Positions 15,501-19,074 of a DNA stretch of 19,074 nucleotides are shown piece by piece. How positions within the stretch are numbered: the first letter of the stretch is position 1; every line of letters starts with the position of its first letter. Made by a program: the position numbers and the translations under genes. Origin of the DNA: Phycisphaerae bacterium (GTDB taxonomy: Bacteria; Planctomycetota; Phycisphaerae; JAJVII01); the NCBI GenBank assembly GCA_028706835.1, contig JAQTVL010000017.1, forward strand, positions 1-19,074, given 5' to 3'. The notes beneath the pieces are model-generated. The model ran no database searches. It was given only the letters and a program-made list of their open reading frames with translations, and was not told where the DNA came from.

Positions 15501-16691
15501 GACCGCGGTGTGCAGGCCTGGCGCGGTCGGCTTGAACTGGATGGTGAACGAGGCCTTGGTCGGCGTGCCCGTCGTGCCGGGGGCGACGGTGGCGCTGGTG
15601 GGCTGCGCGGTGACGGTGAACTCGCTCGCGTTGGCCCCGCTGATCACCACCAGCGGCCCGCCGGGCAGCGTGCCCAGCAGCGTGAGCGGGTCGGCGCCGA
15701 TGTTGCCCACCGCAAATGTTCGGGTGGTTGTGGCGCCGACCTGGACGCTACCGAAGTTCGTGAAGTCGGCCAGCGCCGTCGGAGCCTGTGTGTCCAGGAT
15801 AACCTGGTCCAGGGCGGCGCCGCCGTACATCTTCACGGGCGAATTGTCCGACAGCAACTCAATGTCGAAGATCAGTGTCGCATTGCCGGGGATGTTTCCC
15901 TGGCCGTCCGCGCCGTAGCCGAGGGCCGGCGGGATGATCAGCGTGCGGTGCTCGCCGACGGTCATGCCGATCAGCCCCTGGTTCCACCCGGCGATCAGGC
16001 TGGCAGTGCCGATCCCCGTGATCGCGAACGGGTCGGCCCCGGGCTTCAGTGAACTGTCGAACACCGTGCCGTCGAGGAGGTAGCCGGTGTAATTGACCAG
16101 CAGGTTGTCGCCCGCGACGACGGTTGTGCCGGTGCCGGCGACCGTGGTTGCGATCTGAAGGCCGTTCGCGTTGTCGGTGGTCGTCAGGCCCGTGCCCTGG
16201 ATGTCGAAGCTGAACGTCGGCGTCGTCGGGTCGTCGCTGCTCAGGACGACGGTGGCGTGGCGAAGCCCCGCAGCCGACGGGTCGAACCAGAGGGTGAACG
16301 TGGTCGAGCCGCCGGCGGCGACGGTGTCAGCCGGGGCGACGTTGATGGTGAAGTCGGCGGCATCATCGCCGGCGACCTGGATCTTGCTGTCGACGAGATT
16401 CAGCGGATCAGCCCCGGTGTTGGACATCTTGAACGTGCGAGTAACGTGGCCTGAACTGAACGCATAGTGCCCGAAATCGGTCGAGTCGGCAGCGATGGGC
16501 GTGGTGTCGTTGTTGGCGATGCCCGTCGTCTGGCCGGTCCCGCCGAACAGGGCAATGGTGCCCGACAGCAACTGCCGCCTTTCGAGCGGGTCCAGTCCCG
16601 TCCATGACTCGGGTCCGAGTGTGTTTCTTTCAGGGTGCCTGACAGACAGGAGGCTCTTCAGCCACCGGCGAACGGCCGAACGCTGATGCAT
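12546..16691 (-). CDS. Giant secreted-type multidomain protein with two FKBP folds and one cyclophilin fold
   Basis: The protein has 1381 residues. The start is the ATG at 16691; a GTG at 16694 is equally possible, with GGAAGGAG upstream. The N-terminus lacks a classical signal peptide but has LDPLERRQLLSG, the LEPR-LLS-type motif common at planctomycete exported-protein N-termini. Domain order: choice-of-anchor D/HYDIN-like (about 46-168), FKBP (about 177-282), HYDIN-like (287-416), FKBP (417-518), HYDIN-like (524-653), a poorly defined stretch, cyclophilin (about 799-971), Ig-like, two Calx-beta (about 1032-1144 and 1146-1257) and a CARDB-like C-terminus. FKBP1 keeps Tyr201, Phe211-Asp212, Trp236 and Tyr259. 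FKBP2 has Ile450 and Leu473 at the Phe and Trp sites. In the cyclophilin, TIVQN replaces the TIFHR containing the catalytic Arg (Asn842). It is probably surface-located; prolyl isomerase activity is likely only in FKBP1. Confidence 0.9.
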   Translation of the reverse strand: MHQRSAVRRWLKSLLSVRHPERNTLGPESWTGLDPLERRQLLSGTIALFGGTGQTTGIANNDTTPIAADSTDFGHYAFSSGHVTRTFKMSNTGADPLNLVDSKIQVAGDDAADFTINVAPADTVAAGGSTTFTLWFDPSAAGLRHATVVLSSDDPTTPTFSFDIQGTGLTTTDNANGLQIATTVAGTGTTVVAGDNLLVNYTGYLLDGTVFDSSLKPGADPFAITGIGTASLIAGWNQGLIGMTVGEHRTLIIPPALGYGADGQGNIPGNATLIFDIELLSDNSPVKMYGGAALDQVILDTQAPTALADFTNFGSVQVGATTTRTFAVGNIGADPLTLLGTLPGGPLVVISGANASEFTVTAQPTSATVAPGTTGTPTKASFTIQFKPTAPGLHTAVVTVLTDSPNEGSYSFTIQGLAHTVTKAGTGAAVVVGDNVLFHYTERLQNGTVIDSSVNSVPVTVENIGNANLIAGLNLGLIGMKVGESRTLTLPPEVAYGATGQGSIPPNATLIFDIELLSTNSPLQVRGGTNFSEIIVDGQVTTAAAAHSDFGNVVVAKGYATWKFAVVNFGTTGVGFLGGKHVVISGLNKSDFKVVTDLTPSVAAKDAGTGNAGVSTFEIKFDPTKLGVRTAVVTIVTDNPDEGAIRFTVTGTGTYSNLTLAGAKEDTPLPITFATLYQNVFGVKAPKTAMPFLIQSIQSGTLVSANGQAVTPGTTTFGPGQTFTWTPAVNANHTLAAFTVAQWNGTAVVGSPYAMKAEVLSVLEAPNGTIADITLRQSDQLRTPTIDLSTLLTEADLTGKLIEFDTTMGNFWVNTFTNVTASVDKFMSYVTANLLDKTIVQNVTPRSLVRSGAYALDAANTLNFVDANGAISGIAPEIGNSNVRGTVALDRSMWAWNCNTSRFAFNLANNTDRDPGYTVFGEVVRGMNVVDAIGKVPPIDLTKAPYNWNPDFKAAPINAGNLIQITDIKELTPSVTYALVSGGVLGGVTASLAGSVITFNIPAGVTGGATFTVTATGASGLVATRTFSVNVPVVTVTASDAVAGETSAGVRPNPGTFLVSRTGPTTSPLTVAYTVGGAATPGVNYEALSGTVTIPSGASSAAVNVLPIEDGLVEGNQNVTVTLIDGVNYSLGAQTTAAVNILDNGKPFVSVAASTPGASEPNTPGAFTFSRTGSTANPLTVVFTRAGTAKAGTDYVNFATTVAFPAGAATVDVVVQPLADALVEPPESVIVTVAASAAYSPAALPADRTAQVTITDGVISPTVDVQLLSMTYTGRTYSRFNLAGQTLTISGQVRNQGLSITAGWVQINFFLSLDRVLDGGDIALSGVNLSELAGQTTAPFSHTVDLDSITVPAVGQYFVIAQVVGGAGVLASPLNNIIVTP

Positions 16692-16741
16692 CACAACGAC
16701 GCTCCTTCCGACGTGCCTTCCGACCGAACAGGCTACATCTC

Positions 16742-16770
16742 AATCTACACCAGATGTGCTGTTTTGCCAA
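16742..16770 (-). promoter_or_regulatory. Candidate sigma70-type promoter of the multidomain protein gene
   Basis: On the minus strand TTGGCA (16770-16765) and TAGATT (16747-16742) are separated by 17 bases, about 50 bases upstream of the start codon. A GGAAGGAG ribosome-binding site follows at a suitable place. The boxes match consensus at 4-5 and 4 of 6 positions. Confidence 0.5.
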
Positions 16771-16970
16771 TTCTTTCCCGACCCGGAACAGGGACGGTTC
16801 CTGCCCCATGACAACGGGGCGCGACGATGCGGTTATTACGCCTTGATCGAAGCATATGTTCGGCCAGTGCCGTGCGATCGATTCGGTCGGATGAAGCACA
16901 AGAGGAGGCTCCTCATCGTCGCTCCGGCCGACACAATCGCTACAGGTTGAATCGCGGCGGCTTCGCGAGG

Positions 16971-16999
16971 TTGCCACCGTCCCGGTTTTCTGCTAATTT
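16971..16999 (+). promoter_or_regulatory. Candidate promoter of ispF, placed for a leaderless transcript
   Basis: TTGCCA (16971-16976) and TAATTT (16994-16999) are 17 bases apart, with TGC directly before the -10 box (extended -10 type). Transcription would start at about 17006-17007, that is at the ATG itself. No Shine-Dalgarno sequence is visible, which fits a leaderless message. Confidence 0.4.
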
Positions 17000-17006
17000 C
17001 TTCGCC

Positions 17007-17522
17007 ATGCAACGACACCTGCCACGCGTCGGGATCGGATGGGACGTGCATCGGCTGGTCGCCGGGCGGCCGCTGATGCTGGCCGGCGTGCAGGTGCCGT
17101 GCGATAGAGGCCTGCTCGGCCACAGCGACGGCGATGTCATCCTGCACGCCGTGATCGATGCGATGCTGGGTGCAGCCGGCCTGAACGACATCGGCCAGAT
17201 GTTCCCCGACACCGACCCTGCCTGGCAGGGGGCCGACAGCCGGAAACTGCTCCGCCTGGCGCTGGCCGCGGTGCAGTCAGCCGGCTGGACGCCGGTGCAG
17301 GCGGACACGGTCGTCGTGGTCGAGAAGCCGAAGCTCGCGCCGCACAAGGATGCGATGCGGGCGTCGCTGGCGGGCCTGCTGGGCCTGCCGGCCGGCGACG
17401 TGAACATCAAGGCGAAGACGGCCGAGGGGTTCGGCGAGATCGGGGCCGGCGAGGCGATCGCGTGTTACGCGGTCGCGATGCTGGCGCCGGTGCAGCGGAT
17501 GGGAACCGAACAACTGGTGTGA
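17007..17522 (+). CDS. ispF: 2-C-methyl-D-erythritol 2,4-cyclodiphosphate synthase
   Basis: This enzyme converts 4-diphosphocytidyl-2-C-methyl-D-erythritol 2-phosphate to the 2,4-cyclodiphosphate with release of CMP, in the cytoplasmic MEP route to isoprenoids. It has 171 residues, about ten longer than usual because of a short C-terminal extension. The ATG at 17007 gives the conserved start RVGIGWDVHRL. Zinc-binding residues are Asp13, His15 and His47 (GHSDGDVILHAVIDA). Also visible are DIGQMFPDTDP with the substrate-side loop and NIKAKTAEGFGEIGAGEAIA, the CDP-binding and trimer-contact block. The upstream in-frame extension from 16827 has no family resemblance. The gene has no visible Shine-Dalgarno and is followed 23 bases later by cysS, an arrangement related to ispD-ispF-cysS neighbourhoods in other bacteria, so co-transcription is likely. 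Confidence 0.96.
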   Translation: MQRHLPRVGIGWDVHRLVAGRPLMLAGVQVPCDRGLLGHSDGDVILHAVIDAMLGAAGLNDIGQMFPDTDPAWQGADSRKLLRLALAAVQSAGWTPVQADTVVVVEKPKLAPHKDAMRASLAGLLGLPAGDVNIKAKTAEGFGEIGAGEAIACYAVAMLAPVQRMGTEQLV

Positions 17523-17545
17523 GTGAAAGAAAGGATCGACGCCCC

Positions 17546-19024
17546 ATGACGCTTCGCGTCTACAACACGCTGACAGGCGAAAAGGAACTCTTCGAGCCGG
17601 TCGAGCCCGGCAAGGTCAAGATATACCTCTGCGGCCCGACCGTCTATCGCTACAGCCACATCGGCCACGCCGTCGGGCCGGTCATCTTCGACACGATCAA
17701 GCGTTACCTGGCGTTCAAGGCCTACGAGGTGACGTGGATCGTGAACATCACCGACGTCGACGACAAGCTGATCGAGGAGTCGGCGCTGACCGGCGAGCCG
17801 ATCGAGGCGATCGCGACGCGCGTCACCGAGGATTACCTCAAGGCGATGCGCGACCTGGACGTGGTCGGCATCGATCACCTGCCCAAGGCCACCGAGCACA
17901 TCGGGGCGATCGTCACGCTGATCGAGCGGCTGGTCGCGGCCGGCGCCGCCTACCCGGTGGACGGCGACGTGTATTTCGACATCGCCAAGGATGCCGACTA
18001 CGGCAAGCTGACGCACCGCGACCCGGCCGAGCAGACCTCCGGCACGCGCGATCTGCGCGGCGGGAGCAAGCGCAACCCCGGCGACTTCGCCCTGTGGAAG
18101 GCCGCCAAGCCCGGCGAGCCGGCGTGGGACAGCCCGTGGGGCAAGGGCCGGCCTGGCTGGCACATCGAGTGCTCCGCGATGGCGATGCAGTACCTCGGCG
18201 AGACGTTCGACATGCACGGCGGCGGCATGGACCTGAAGTTCCCGCACCACGAGAACGAGATCGCCCAGTCCGAGACCGCGACCGGCAAGCCGTTCGCGAA
18301 ATACTGGATGCACAACGGCCTGACGCGGATCAACACCAAGAAGGCGTCCAAGAGCGAGGGAAACGTCAAGCTGATCCACGACCTGCTCGAGCAATTCCCG
18401 CCGGAGACGCTGCGGTTCTTCATCCTCTCGACGCACTATCGCCGCCCGATCGATTTCACCGACGAGGCGATGGAGAACACGACGAAGGCGATCGCCACGT
18501 TCCATCGGCTGTTCGAGCGGGTCGAGCGGCTGGCCGGCTCGTCGCCGTACACAATGGACCTCCGGCTGGAGGGGCTGGTCAACGACGCCCAGTCGGAGGC
18601 CGACCGCGAGTACGCCCAGGCGGCGCTCGGCCAGAAGCTGGCGCTCCTCGAACGCATGGACGACGACTTCAACACCGCCGGCGCGATCGCCGTGTTGCAC
18701 GACCTGGCCGCGCTGGTCAACCGCTTCATCGACGAGCAGCAATTGGAAACCAAGCCCCGTCCGGACGGCCTGAACTTCGCGATGGCGGGCGCGGTGATGC
18801 TCGTCGAGCTCGGCCGGCTGCTGGGCCTGTTCCTCCGCCCGCCGAAGAAGGCGGAACCGGGCGATTCGCTGGCCGGCGAACTGATGCAGGTGCTGATCAC
18901 GCTTCGCAAAGAGGCGCGGGCGTCAAAGAACTACGCGCTGGGCGACCGCATCCGCGACCTGCTGGCCGGCCTGAAGATCAAGCTCGAAGACCGCCCCGAC
19001 GGCACGGGCTGGCGGAAAGAATAG
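17546..19024 (+). CDS. cysS: Cysteinyl-tRNA synthetase
   Basis: This class I aminoacyl-tRNA synthetase charges tRNA-Cys with cysteine in the cytoplasm. It has 492 residues, a normal length. The ATG at 17546 follows AAAGGA about 10 bases upstream and opens TLRVYNTLTGEKELF. The zinc site that recognises the cysteine thiol is complete: Cys29 (CGPTVY), Cys209 (WHIECSAM), His234 and Glu238 (PHHENE). The HIGH signature is literal at 38-41 (SHIGHA). The KMSKS loop is KASKS at 266-270 (Ala for Met), which retains both lysines. The DALR-type C-terminal anticodon-binding region follows, ending GLKIKLEDRPDGTGW. It lies 23 bases behind ispF and is probably co-transcribed. Longer upstream extension into ispF is not supported. 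Confidence 0.97.
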   Translation: MTLRVYNTLTGEKELFEPVEPGKVKIYLCGPTVYRYSHIGHAVGPVIFDTIKRYLAFKAYEVTWIVNITDVDDKLIEESALTGEPIEAIATRVTEDYLKAMRDLDVVGIDHLPKATEHIGAIVTLIERLVAAGAAYPVDGDVYFDIAKDADYGKLTHRDPAEQTSGTRDLRGGSKRNPGDFALWKAAKPGEPAWDSPWGKGRPGWHIECSAMAMQYLGETFDMHGGGMDLKFPHHENEIAQSETATGKPFAKYWMHNGLTRINTKKASKSEGNVKLIHDLLEQFPPETLRFFILSTHYRRPIDFTDEAMENTTKAIATFHRLFERVERLAGSSPYTMDLRLEGLVNDAQSEADREYAQAALGQKLALLERMDDDFNTAGAIAVLHDLAALVNRFIDEQQLETKPRPDGLNFAMAGAVMLVELGRLLGLFLRPPKKAEPGDSLAGELMQVLITLRKEARASKNYALGDRIRDLLAGLKIKLEDRPDGTGWRKE

Positions 19025-19026
19025 GA

Positions 19027-19059
19027 AATGCAAAGTGCAAAATGAAAAGTTCAAAATGC
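19027..19059 (+). repeat. A-rich simple direct repeat behind cysS
   Basis: The words GCAAAGT, GCAAAATG, AAAGTTC and CAAAATG recur in a short A-rich stretch directly after the cysS stop. It is out of keeping with the GC-rich surroundings and has no hairpin that would make it a terminator. It may continue beyond the window. Confidence 0.45.
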
Positions 19060-19074
19060 TGAATCGGCGAGAGG

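Larger units (their letters stand above)
16692..17006. other. Divergent intergenic region before ispF
   Basis: No gene is supported in these 315 bases. Open frames exist on both strands but show no domain resemblance. It carries a candidate promoter at each end. In between there are two weak dyads, GGAAC/GTTCC (16785-16801) and GAGGAG-G-CTCCTC (16902-16914), which might be operators or chance. Confidence 0.6.

Noticed and set aside
14352..16052. 566-codon plus-strand frame opposite the FKBP/cyclophilin gene
   Set aside because: It is shadow composition (Arg/Asp/Gln/Val-rich) without motifs; the opposite strand shows recognisable domains.
16630..16977. 115-codon minus-strand frame in the ispF upstream region
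   Set aside because: It overlaps the 5' end of the multidomain gene on the same strand in another frame, spans both candidate promoters and resembles nothing.
16827..17006. 60-residue N-terminal extension of IspF
   Set aside because: The family starts at the RVGIGWDVH block reached from the ATG at 17007; the extension is Arg/Ser-rich and unconserved in type.
17465..18742. 425-codon minus-strand frame opposite cysS
   Set aside because: cysS on the plus strand is complete with zinc ligands and signature motifs; the antisense frame has none.

Overview
This window looks like a chromosomal segment of a high-GC planctomycete, most likely of the Phycisphaerae type. Three things suggest this. Base composition is GC-rich (judged by eye). 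A giant secreted-type protein carries the planctomycete N-terminal motif LDPLERRQLLSG. The gene content also fits: a large TPR protein, a membrane-anchored PQQ-like beta-propeller, a sialate O-acetylesterase and a Calx-beta/choice-of-anchor protein. The assignment is inference; there is no rRNA or other phylogenetic marker here.

Layout from left to right. Positions 1-450 hold a tandem array of a 108-bp palindromic element (called element A here). A large TPR protein (463-4299, minus) is divergent from a membrane-anchored beta-propeller protein (4408-5997, plus). The propeller gene overlaps by ATGA a very long plus-strand gene (5994-10262). That gene encodes a PPDK/rifampin-phosphotransferase-like enzyme whose C-terminus is an extra membrane module resembling EMC3/DUF106. 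A 335-bp repeat island (10263-10597) follows, then a sialate O-acetylesterase (10598-12544, plus). Converging on it with one base between the stops is a 1381-residue secreted-type protein (12546-16691, minus). It contains two FKBP folds, one cyclophilin fold and several beta-sandwich domains. A divergent promoter region (16692-17006) leads into ispF (17007-17522) and cysS (17546-19024), probably one operon.

The most unusual signal is element A and its relatives inside the PEP-utilising enzyme gene. Two tandem copies (6351-6566), a third copy (8427-8529) and a truncated fourth (8550-8579) lie in the same reading frame. The fourth runs into a second inverted-repeat element (8583-8707). A further double-hairpin segment (6958-7014) may be another insertion. 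The reading frame stays open throughout and the expected catalytic residues survive. The tandem unit is 108 bp, exactly 36 codons, in both the intergenic array and the gene. Because it is palindromic it encodes similar peptides on both strands. This resembles in principle the Rickettsia palindromic elements that sit inside genes.

Functionally, ispF (isoprenoid precursor synthesis) and cysS (cysteinyl-tRNA synthetase) are housekeeping. The TPR protein, the propeller protein and the enzyme-membrane fusion are all envelope-directed by sequence, and the last two are translationally coupled, but their joint role is unknown. The esterase suggests use of acetylated sugars. No tRNA, rRNA, transposase, integrase or CRISPR array was found.
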